Below are positions 23,983-34,660 of a stretch of DNA of 64,000 nucleotides, piece after piece (position 1 is the first letter of the stretch; every line of letters starts with the position of its first letter). This DNA comes from Tetrastigma voinierianum (lineage: Eukaryota > Streptophyta > Magnoliopsida > Vitales > Vitaceae): assembly GCA_016808115.1 (NCBI GenBank), contig JAEQBH010001384.1, positions 372,001 through 436,000 of the forward strand, in the 5' to 3' direction. The notes below the pieces were generated by a model. It did not search any database, was not told the DNA's origin, and saw nothing but the letters and a program-made list of their open reading frames with translations. The position numbers were made by a program, and so were the translations under genes.

Positions 23983-26900
23983 AGTCACACATTCCGATTC
24001 CCTATTCCGACTGACATGATCCAACTGGAACGGTGCGAGACCATATACTTCAGGACTCGGTACCCCGATTTTTTTTTTTTTCTGTTTAACTGGTACCTGT
24101 GGGGTGGTAGCCGATCTTATAACGTAATCTCAAAATATTATATACAACTAAAGAATCACCACCGGAGGGTGTCCATCAAAATCTATACACATATAACTGA
24201 GTCTCATTTACTTATACATATACAAAAACAACTTTACATTCCAATTACATATTCAGAGCGCAGACTCCATCAGATTTAACTCCCACGGCAGGTTTGCCCC
24301 ACCAGATGCGGATGTTTTCAGACGGCCTTCTCTCGGTAATTCCACAACGGATTAAAAACCCGTGTTAAGATTTACGCTTAGTGGGAAAAAACACATATTC
24401 ATACGTAAACACATGCATTTCTAAGTACTAAATCACAAATCACATAAAACAAGAATGTGATATCTAATCTTCGTGAATTCATATAACAAACTAATACATA
24501 TTCTTGGTTATCATATAACAATTTTGATACATACTTATCCTTGCAACAAACTGGCGTTTGCTCACATCTCTCGTGATGGATTGAACTTTACTTATACTTA
24601 TAACAAACTTATACTTACTAGTCTTTACACTTATAGCAAGACTTATTCTTATCTCGATCTTATACCATACAGTTTAATTCACTGACCTACTTATAAGATT
24701 CGGGATCTTCTACTTATAGCAAACTTATTCTTATACTCTGGGATCTCCAGAGACACATACTTATTCGCATTCCCCGATACGGTAATCGAGCTTATACATA
24801 TACTTACACTCGTCTCTCCGTAGGACACATACTTATGCTTATCGACATATACTTATTCGCATCTCCCAAAGGACATATCAAGTGACTTATATCGATACTT
24901 GTCTCTGACTTATAATTATTCAGATCTCCCAAAGACATCTACTTGAACTTCATCGCATCGATTAACATTTGACTGCATCTCCTCGTAGGAAGTTACGTAG
25001 CTTAAACCTTACCGATGTACCCAGGTACTCGGCAGTAATCTCTATACTTATACTTCGTATCTTATACTTGTACTATGAGCATATCCTTGTCTTAATGGAT
25101 CTTATACTTGTTTTACGTAACTTATTCTTGCATTTCTGATCTTATTATTGTACTGGATCTACACGGCTTATTCTCATACAAAAGTACTGTAGTACTGCGT
25201 AGATATTACGGAACGTATACCGTATCGCGTAATCCTATTCTTGTATTTCGGATCTTATACGTATTACCGAACTTATACATGTATTTCGTATTCGTATATG
25301 CTCCGCGAGCATATACTTGTCTTACAGATCTTATACTTGTTTTACATAACTTATTCTTGTCTTACGGATCTTATTCTTGTGCGAAGGTATCCGTAGGTAC
25401 GATAAGTCGGAACAGATCAGGATAATATCACATACAAGGTCAGATCAGACTTATACAGATACGGACATTAGTCTTTCGTAGGTACATATCACATCAAATA
25501 CATATACTGTGTTTATACAGACTTAACATATCCCAAAACAAACAGAAATGTTTGTTCATATCAGAGTCATCTTTGTATTCTATACAATTTCTCTTATGCT
25601 TATAACAGTTTTTATGCTTATTCGACTTCCGCAGGAGTCAGAGCTTTATTAGCATACAAAATACACGAGGCTCATATGCTGCATTCATTATCTGGCACCA
25701 GAAAATGACCGACTTATACTTATATTACGTAATCCTATACTTATTTTTCCGATACGAGAGTACCCGTGGGCACAGAGATTACTCGATACAGAGCACCGTA
25801 GGGTACTACGCACGTATGGCCAGAGGTACATTCAGATCTTTACTCTTATTCTTTACCAATGTCTGATCATAGTCTATCCTCACTTAGCTAGACCACCCAA
25901 AGAAATGAGCAGATCGCAGATAATAAGTAAACTTAAGGTACAATATGTAACAAGAGTGCCAGAAGACCAAGAAGAGTGTCGAACTGCTCGTGACTTGCTT
26001 GCCCAGTAACAGAGTGTCAGAAGATTCAGCAGAGCGCCGGTTGAATTAATCGTGGACGTGGATGCCCACTCATCAGAGGTCAGAGCACCGACAGGAGTGC
26101 CAAGATTGATCAAAACGGCTACCCACGCAACAGAGGTCGTACATTAACAAGAGTGCCGGCACCATCGAGTGTCATACCAACAGGACGTCCACTATTCATT
26201 TTTCGCCCTAGGTAGTCATATGATCATGTCTTCTTTAACTCATAACCTATCTTTATTACTCTGTTCATGACATATTGCTTTTCATGTTCATGTTCATGTT
26301 TCGCTTCATTTTCATATTTACATGTTTATACAGAATACCGACATGTATTCACACATCATTCATGTATTCTGTCTCGACGCATCTACTTTTTCTTATAAAT
26401 TGACCATTCCAATTGAATCATTCGAATCGAAAGTTATGGCATTTTCATGCCAACCTAGCCTGCCACTCCTGATTTTTACCCGAGGGACAGTTTTCACACT
26501 GCTTTCAGTGCCTAACTCTATATTGACACTGGTTCTTTATACCCTTTAAAGCTAAGGTGCTAAGGTTTCTCCTAACCTGAATCACCCAACGGAGCACCGA
26601 AACTCAAGACGTCCGAACAACTGACTAGCCTACGATCAAAACCGGCAAAATTTGGCTAGATTATACTCTACTGAGTGAATTTTGGACCACTTTTAGTCGA
26701 ATTGACGATGTCTATTTCTCGATGTTTGGTTCTCCTTGAATTCTAGTTTAATTAGCCACTTGAATCACTCAAATCGACAATAAATGAGCAAGGTATGGCT
26801 AACCATTTAACACCGGTCAAAAGATGTGGTGATTTCGCATGTGTTCGCTCGATGGCCGTATTTCCACAGTTCAAGGTGTGCCTGGCACAGTCACCCAAAA

Positions 26901-27251
26901 TGCCTGTAATGTATTTTCTCCCATTTTTCCATGTGTTGATACCCAAATCAACCCACATCTATAAACACGTCAAGACCACTCCAATTCATCTTGAAATCTC
27001 TATTTTTACCAAATCATCTTTCTTCATTACATATCTTCCTCAAAATCTTCCATGAATTTCTCCTTAAAATTAACTTAATATGGGTCACAACCCATACACA
27101 ATCAAACTCACGATTTGTTAGGGTTTATTCTAAACCCTAACTCAATTACTTGTCATTAACCATGAATCCAACCTCAAAGGGGAATTCCATACTCATCTTG
27201 TTCCTTGTGGGTTTTACCAACCCTAATTTCAAGAAATCTAAGGTTAGGATG
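23983..27251 (-). repeat. TR-GAG 3' LTR, part 1 (U5-side)
   Basis: It aligns along its length with 42263-45621: GTCACAC-CCGATTCC at the end, CATCAAAATCTATACACATA, the TTATACTTGT array, CAGGAGTGCC repeats, GGGTCACAACCCATACACAA and AGGGTTTATTCTAAACC. It is interrupted at 27251 by the Athila-like element and continues at 40615. Confidence 0.85.
24470..25840. repeat. Short tandem repeats in the TR-GAG LTR
   Basis: Degenerate ~25-bp units built on GATCTTATACTTGT and TTACGTAACTTATTCTTG, with scattered GTACCCGTAGGTAC-like palindromes. The sister array is at about 42760-44120. The region is non-coding, and frames through it are artefacts of the repeat. A second array of CAACAGAGTGTCG and AGGAGTGCCG units lies at about 25950-26180. 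Confidence 0.75.
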
Positions 27252-27639
27252 TGATGAGCTTGAAAGTCATCTATTTTTAGTCCATTTTTCTGATCTATTT
27301 TTATCTAAACAAGACTGATTTATGTGCAGAATTATGGAATAACTAACTAAGTCATAAATGGCAGAATTCAAGAAAAAGAAGCACATTTATAAAAGAAGCA
27401 TAAGGTGGATGAGCGTTAATGAGATAATCAATAAGCAGTCAAGGCAGCTATAAAGGCAAGACAAAGATAAAGGAACCCTGATGTCGGAGCTTTTGGCAAG
27501 ACCAAATGCATATCCAAAGTTGCAAAGAAGAAAACTCCAAAATTTGAACTAAGCTACTTTGAAGAACAAGGCAGCCGAGTTAAAGAAACTCCAGTGAAGC
27601 AAATCGTGAAATGAAGAAGAAGTTAAGACTTCATGTCGC

Positions 27640-28700
27640 GATATTATCCGGATGCCGCGGACATCGGCTAAATGATGGGCGTAAGGGGCCATAAACAAAG
27701 AAGCTGTCGCGACAACAGGAGTGAAGAGAAGGGGTCGCGACATCCACTGAATGATCAAGCTTGTCGCGACATCAGGAAACATGGAAGAAATTTGATAGAG
27801 GTCGCGACAGAGAATCGCCTGAAGCTATGACAAGCTCGTGAGACGGGGCTTCGATGTAACTCAAGTCAGTTGCCGCTGACAGAGGATTGAAGTCGCCACA
27901 TCAAGAATCTACCTCAGCTTCGAAACCCGCAAGGGCATGAATTCGATGTTGGCGACAAGGGATCATGTCGCTGGCCAACAGAACCATCAAGTGAAGACCG
28001 CAGAAAGCCATGTCACGTCGCGACAAGAGATTGCTGTCGCGAATCACGCAGCAATCGAAGCTTGTAGTTCCTTAAGCTGATGTGTCACGACAGCGAAATG
28101 ACGTCGACACCAAAAGCAACTAGTCAGCTTCCCCAGAATTATCGACAACACATGAGATCGAGGTCGCCACACTAGAACGACCAAATACCGTCGATAATAT
28201 AAAAGATGTCGCCACAGAGATTGATGTCGCGCATCAGAACCATCGATGAAAGCCGCGAAAGAACAACCGGGCTGGCCACGACAGAGACTGATGAGGTCGG
28301 GACATCATGAACGCTCAGCTTAAAAGCCAGCGTAAGACTTGAGTCGAGCGTCGCGATAAGACATCGATGTCGCGCGACATCGAGAACCCTATTGAAGCCG
28401 GGCAGTGGCATAGCGATGTCGCTGGCCGGGCGGGACCGAGGTCGCTACATCGTAAGACACGCGTTGGAAGCCGCACCATGTAGTTGATGTCGCTGACAGA
28501 TTGATGTCGCGACATCCAATGCAACCATTTGAAGCCTGCAGAAGACGTGGGTTGATGTCACGGCTGGGAGATTGAGTCACACATCATGAACGACGCTTCA
28601 AGGCTACATAGACATAGTCGATGTCGCGACGCGGAGATCGAGGTCGCGACATGGATGATGTCGCGACAAGGGATTTGAGGTCGCGACTTGAACAAAGAAT
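27640..28700. repeat. TGTCGCGACA palindrome array (5' LTR U3)
   Basis: The 10-bp perfect palindrome TGTCGCGACA and close variants (GGTCGCGACA, TGTCGCCACA, TGTCGCTGACA) recur dozens of times. They are typically two per ~65-70 bp unit, separated by AGAGATTGA-like spacers, and the units also share TTGAAGCC and GCAGAAG. The array ends about 60 bp before the TATA box. The matching array in the 3' LTR is better preserved. Confidence 0.9.
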
Positions 28701-28757
28701 CGCGTCACCACTTGGAAATCCACAACCGCACGCGCTAACAGGCCCAACCGAGAAACC

Positions 28758-28766
28758 CTATAAATA
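28758..28766 (+). promoter_or_regulatory. TATA box of the Athila-like 5' LTR
   Basis: CTATAAATA, conserved in the 3' LTR at 39113-39121 in the same context (GAGAAACCCTATAAATAC), downstream of the palindrome array. It is the best candidate for the element's core promoter. Confidence 0.7.
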
Positions 28767-30259
28767 CGCCAGCCTACCCGTGAAGAGGAACGCAGCCATG
28801 CGAGCCACGCACGAGGTCAAATAAGGCTCATCTTCTTTATTTTCTTTTAGTTTTCTTTTCTTTTCTTTTCTTTTCTTCAATGTTGATAGTTAGAGATTAG
28901 ATTAGATTTATCGTTTATTTTTCGTTTTATTTTCTGGATCTGTGTTTGCCGATTCGAGCGTAAGCTTCGAATGCGTAATTCTATTCTTTTCAAATTACCA
29001 CTGAAATGTTTGAAGTTCGACAAATTCTCTGGAATCAACCTTCGCCGACCTGCGCTTATTCTATGACGAGGAATGTTTAGCGTGTAATTCAAGAATTGAG
29101 GAATCCTGCTTCCATTAAGTGAATGCTATAAATAAATTATCTTTCCTCAGTCGCTTCCAGCTACTTCTGAATTTCAATTTATGAATTTACTTGTCGGGTT
29201 TACTCTGCTTTTTGATCCTCGACACGCTCTTATACCCGCTATAAGATTTGTCTCCCATTGCTCGATTCAAGGAGGCCCTCCGAGTGACACAGAGAAGGCG
29301 CTCCTAAGAGTTATGAACAATTGCTTGAAGGTATATTAACCTCGTTATTTGAGATCTGTTCCAGGCTCAAAGTTTCACTATAAATCTATTCTCACTGTAC
29401 CAAGAAAGAGTTTAACTTGTGCTTATCAATTTAAATGCTGCAGAGTTCACCTCAATTCGAATATGAGGCTAATCCCGTGTTAGCTTCGAGATCTAATCAA
29501 GGAGAGAGGGTGATCTATTCTAATTCTTGAGGAAGAGCATCCCGGAAGTTGTATATCCTTGCTCACCGGAGCAACTGGGAGCTAAGGTTTACAAAAACAT
29601 AAAATGGGTATGAAGTATTGCAAAAGAAAAAATACCCGTGATTAAGGAAATCCCTTTTAAAAGTAGTTATCTCATTCCCCCCGTCTTCGAAAGAATCGTG
29701 AAAACAGATAATGAAATGTGGAGTGTGGAGAGATCCACTTTGACGCTAAACGCCTGACGTATTTTTTAAAACCTGAAATATTCAAGAAGTTTTATCGTAT
29801 TAACTACAGAATTGCAATTTCACTATAGCAAGATAATTTTTTGATGTGTTCTCCGAAAGATAATTATTCGTCCATTTGTTTTCTTTAACTATTCTTTATT
29901 CTTTATTCTTATATTCCATTTTTATTTGATTGCTCATTTACTTTACTGAGTTATATAATTTCCACCTTCTTAAGTCGGATTCCAATATCACTTTTATGGT
30001 CCAAATAGTACTAAGCTTGAGTAGTCGTATAGTTGATTTAAAAATTGAGATCTCTCGTGGATCGACACCGGACTTATATCCATTTTATTACTTGTCGACT
30101 GCACTCCTGCAAAGATATCGTGCCAAACCAAAATTGAAAATGATTAACTCTAGGAGATTCGTCTCAAACGTTTTATGGTGCAATGGATTAGATAATAACC
30201 ATTTGCAATTGTGCAACCAAATTTGTATATGTGTTTTGGTCCGAGGTCATCAAGTTTTA

Positions 30260-30276
30260 TGGCGCTGTCGGATCGG
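30260..30276 (+). other. Athila-like primer-binding site
   Basis: TGGCGCTGTCGGATCGG lies 8 bp after the 5' LTR and resembles the TGGCGCCGTTGCCGGGGA site (tRNA-Asp) of Athila elements, with several changes. Confidence 0.65.
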
Positions 30277-30689
30277 AAGAATTTGGATAGATCAATATTC
30301 GTATGGTTAAGGAAATAACACTGACATTTAAAGAAAAAAGAACAAAAATAGCTTTTTCAAGCAAAGGGTTCATTTTGACCACTAACCTACAAATAAACCA
30401 TATATTGAATATATTCGTTTGTTTTGACTAACTTATTAATGGGAGTGTGTTTTTGCTTTAAAAACTCGATGCATAGGAAGGGTTAAAAATTGATCTCGAT
30501 TCCACCATTCTCGAATTAGAGAAACACTTAGCAAATAAGGAAATGAGCACGTAAATGAATATCAAGGTCGAGGAGGGCCCAATCTTTTCAAGAACAAATG
30601 CCGTATTTCACGTGGGGATAATAAGAAGTCGTTGAACTCCATGAACAAAAGTTTGCAAGAGTCAGGAAGCAACTCGCTACCAATTCTCA

Positions 30690-30990
30690 CCCTTTTTCAC
30701 CACCAATGCATCCCTGAAGAACCTGGAGACACAAGTAGGGCAGCTGGCCCTAACCCTGCAAAGCCAGAGGAAAGATACCTTCCCAAGTGACACAAAGAAA
30801 AATCCAAAGGACTGCATGGCTGTGCAGCTGAGGAGTGGGAAGGAAATAGAAAAGATGAAAGAAAAAGATGACAGCAACAAAGAAGGAGCAAGACCAGAAA
30901 GGGAAGAGGTACTGGAGAAAGAAAAAAAGAGTAGCTTAGGAAGAACATCCATGATTTGTAGACTCATAAATCCCATTTCCATGTAGACCA
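30690..30990 (+). pseudogene. Athila-like gag, C-terminal remnant only
   Basis: The readable peptide has the Athila gag C-terminal pattern: ASLKNLETQVGQLALTLQSQ then MAVQLRSGKEIE, followed by a Lys/Glu-rich stretch. It begins only about 0.4 kb after the PBS. The N-terminal matrix/capsid part, normally more than 1 kb, is missing or unrecognisable. The interval 30277-30690 has no clear gag motif. The copy therefore carries an internal deletion in gag. Confidence 0.75.
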
Positions 30991-33410
30991 GAAATCCAAG
31001 ATAGAGGAGCAGTTTGCAAGGTTTTTGAAGACTTTCCGTGTCGAGATCGTATGCTTTATCGAAGTGGTAACTCAGATGCCACTATGCAAATTCTCAAGGA
31101 CATATCGAAGCAAGAAAAGAAAAATAAGATGAAGGAATAGTGAATCTCACCGCCACTTGAGTGCAAGAATCTAAAAGAACTACCAAAGAAGATGAAAGAC
31201 CCGTGGAGCTTCATCATTCCTTTGTATTGTCGAGGAATTGAATTCCGGTGAAGCTCTCTCGTGACTCAGAGCTAGTATCACTTGATGCCTCTCTTTCTGG
31301 TCGCCAAGAAACTAAGTTTTGGGAGAGGTTATTCCCACCACCGTTACTCTTCAAATGGCAGCATGATCGATGGTGAAACCCGAAGAGAAGATGTGTCGGT
31401 CACCGCTCGGGAAATTTGTTTTTCCAAGAGACTTCATCATTCGAACATGGAAGAAGATTCGCACCCTCGCCATCGGGAAGACCATTCCTAGCTAATGGAG
31501 TCGCCTGACGACATGCAAAAAGCGAGTTCTACCTTGAGGGTCGGAGAAGAAGCCGCCGTTTAATTTGACTGCAAGTATGAAAATATAGACAGAGACAAGG
31601 AAAGTTTCAATGTAAAGTGATTTTGTCTATACCTAACCCTAATAATGTTAACAATGAATGTAATACTCTAGTTTTTATCAATGAAAAAGAGATGAATTCC
31701 CCGATACCAAGATGTTCATTCTGAATTTCCATACAAATAGCTTTTCATTCTTTAGAAACTATGATGAGCTTCAAGCAAAACAATAAAAGACAATGGGGAA
31801 AATATTGAGAAAGAGGAAATTCATCGTGAAACCAATGCGTATGACTAGTTTTCAAAGAAATGCCACGGGTCATTTAAAGTACGCTTACTTAGAATTGCCA
31901 AAGAAAAACCAAGGATCATTTTCAAACGCATCGTTGATGCCGGTGGAACAAAGATTGCTGAAAATATTAAGGAAGCATAAGGAATGCTAGCTTCGTCCAT
32001 TGAAGAGTCGGCAGTCACCATCAATTTGCATGCATAAGATTCTCAAGTAGAAGAGACTTCAAACCATCCGTAGAACACCAAAGGAGACCGAATCCAGCTG
32101 GATGGCGAAGTAGTCAAAGTATGAGGTACTCAAATTGTCACTGCCGTGGTTCTTATCTATGCTATTTCGCATGCACTGGTGAGCCCAAGACATGGTTCCA
32201 AAGAAAGGGGGTTTACCGTGATCGTAGTCGAAAAATGAATTGATTCCCCACAAGAATAAAGGATGTGATGGAGGGTAATGATTGACATAGAAGTTAAATT
32301 CAAGAAATCCGTAAAAGATCATTTTCTGCCTTTCAGCTGATCGCGATGTTGATAGGTTAGCAGACAATTTCTCACTTTGTTTTCCGGATGGGCATCAGAC
32401 AACCGGAGCCAAGTTATCGCACCGGTGATCAAGAGAGAAGACCACATTCATATGCCCTCATGGTACCTTTGCCTTCGTATATGATGCCATTTCGCTATGT
32501 AATGCTCCAAATGACATTCCGTAGGTGTATGACGCCTATATATTCTCGTGATTTGGTTGAAGAAGTGATGGAAATTTTCATGGATGACTTCACCGTAGCT
32601 GGATTCACTTTGATCAATGTTTAAACAACTGGAAACAAGATTTCAAAGATGCCAAGACAAACGCCTAGCACCGAATTGGGAAAATGCCATTTTATGGTGA
32701 CGTAAGGTATTGTTCTGGCATAAAATTTCAAGCATCGGACTGAAGTAGACCAATCCAAGGTAATTCATTATCACAACTCTTGCAACTACCTACCACAAGA
32801 AAAGGAGTAAGAAGCTTTCGGGACATGTTGGATTTTACAGAGATTCATCAAAGACTTTTCAAAAATAGCCGACCACTATGCATTACTGGTTATGCCTCAC
32901 TTGATGACTCCCGCAAGGATGCTTTGAAGAAATCAAGATCAAATCGTTCAAGAACCTATAATGGTCGCACTTAATGGGATCATGGATTCAAATAATGCGT
33001 GGATGCCGCTGATTTTCGCGATGGGAGCCCTGGTGGCAAAGAAAAGAGAGTATTCAGGCCATATACTATGCTAGTAAGACCTTCAATGAAGCACAAGAAA
33101 AATTACTCAACAACTGAAAAGGAGATGCTAGCCATGTGATTTGCTTCGTGGAAAAAATTCAGTAATACATTTTTGGGATCCCATGTTATCATTCATACCG
33201 ATCATGCAAAAGAATCAAGCACCTCGATGTCAAAGAAGGAAGCTTAAGCCAAGATTGATAAGGTGCGTTCGCTGTCATAGGAGTTTGATTTGGAAATCAA
33301 GGATAAAAAGGATGTGACAATGTGATAGCCGATCACTTGTCAAGAGTAGAAAGAATCGCTGATGAAGAAGAAAATGTGATAATGCAGAACTTCCTGCATT
33401 TAGCAATTGT
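30991..33410 (+). pseudogene. Athila-like pol: protease, RT and RNase H
   Basis: A pre-protease segment (ARFLKTFRVE, about 31010) precedes the protease, whose active-site context lies near 31270 with MPLFLVAKKLSFGRG just after it (31282) and EEDSHP near 31450. RT runs about 31780-32970: LKYAYLELPKKNQGSF, SICMHKIL, EKTTF-CPHGTFAF near 32440-32475, LCNAP near 32500, then KGVRSF (32804). RNase H runs about 33000-33400: YASKTFNEAQEK, HTDHA-like at 33200, then the conserved NVIADHLSRVERIADEEENV. Frames change repeatedly and the catalytic Asp-Asp pair of RT is seen only as FMDDF at about 32578-32592. This is enzyme coding sequence in decay, not a working gene. Confidence 0.88.
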
Positions 33411-34660
33411 TTAAGGTTTCCTTCCAACTTCCATGGCGTCGATATTGTGAATTATCCGTCAGGAGTAATGCCTTCGACCCACCCACCAACGTAAGAGGAA
33501 ATCGTATCCCATTAAAGATGTATTATATTTTGGGATGACCCATTATTCAAAAGAGGTGCTGACATGATAATAAGAAAGATAGGAAGCTGTAGTGAACAAG
33601 GCAACATTTTAAATGAATGCCATGCATCATCATACTGGGGACATTTTTTGGAGAAAGAATGTATCACAAGATACTCCAATCCGATTTTATTGGCCCACCA
33701 TTCTTAAGAGATTGTGCCGAGGCTAAATTGCGTGATGTATGCCAAAAGATCGAAATATCGCCAGCCAGGTGAATGAAATGCCACCCGAGGTATTTTGGTG
33801 ATACAAATTTTGACGTATGGGGAATTGATTTTATGGGACCTTTCCCCACCATCATTTGGTGGGTCTATACATACCGCTAAAGAAGATTACGCTTTCCAAA
33901 TGGGTGGAAGCAAGGGCTTGTCCAAGGAATGATGCTAATAAGGCTTGGGGCTGCGAAAAAGAATATTTTCAGCAGATTTGGAACACCTTAACTATCATTG
34001 GGTGATGGGGAACCCACTTTGCAAACAAAATATTTGCAAACTTATGCGAGCAGGTATGGGATCAAGCATGTAATGAGTTTCGCTTTATCATCCCTGCACT
34101 AACGGACAAGGCAAATTTCCAACAAAGGAGATCAAAAAGAATACTTGAAAAGACGGTGAGCCTGCCAGAAAGAATTGGCCTTCCAAACTTGATGATGCAC
34201 TTCGGGCTTACAGGATCGCCTACAAACCCCATTGAATGTCCCCATACAGAAGAGCTAGCAAACCACGCCATCTACCTCTTTGAGTCGAACACAAGGCACG
34301 TAATACTGGCGAAGTTAAACCGATTTTAAGGTCGCAAGTGGAAGAAAGATTGCTCCAACTCCGAATCGAAGAATTGAGAAATGAAGCTTATGATAATGCT
34401 AGAATATACAAAGACAAGACAAAGAAATGGTATGATCGTAGAATTTTGAGAAAAGAGTTCAGAAAGGTGGGGAACAAAGTTCACTGCTTAATTCTCTAGA
34501 TCGGAATTGTTTCAGTGGAAATTAAAATCCAAATGGAGTGGGCCATACACAAAGGGGTGTCAAGTACTACATTTGGAGCGTTGGACACCGAGGACCGATA
34601 ATGGGGAAGAATTCAAGGTCAATGGACGTAGGTTAAAGTAATATCTAAACAGGAAGAGGG
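33411..34660 (+). pseudogene. Athila-like integrase
   Basis: The zinc-binding region is recognisable (ECHASSYWGHFL-like near 33620 and FYWPTILKRLCR-like near 33685). The core includes DVWGIDFMGPFP (33813-33845), WVEARACP (33903) and FVNQNICK-like pieces near 34020. The C-terminal part reads EELRNEAYDNARIYKDKTKKW (about 34370-34430, here broken by frameshifts) and KWSGPYT near 34540. It ends at about 34660, where a spacer begins. Order and wording are typical of Athila pol. Confidence 0.85.

Larger units (their letters stand above)
27252..30252 (+). repeat. Athila-like 5' LTR
   Basis: 3001 bp, pairs with 37612-40609. U3 contains a dense array of TCGCGA-centred palindromes (about 27640-28700) upstream of a TATA box at 28758. 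After it come a TTTTC-rich stretch (28840-28876) and about 1.4 kb of R/U5. The copies differ by many substitutions and 1-3 bp indels. Confidence 0.93.

Noticed and set aside
24470..25840. CRISPR-like regular repeats
   Set aside because: Repeats are degenerate, spacers are not unique, and the array is part of a plant LTR with a second copy at 42760-44120.
27549..28580. Several minus-strand ORFs starting MSRH
   Set aside because: The MSRHQ wording is simply the translation of the TGTCGCGACAT repeat and has no coding meaning.
30677..30982. Minus-strand Phe/Leu/Ser-rich ORFs of 83 and 101 codons
   Set aside because: Complement of the Lys/Glu-rich gag C-terminus on the plus strand.
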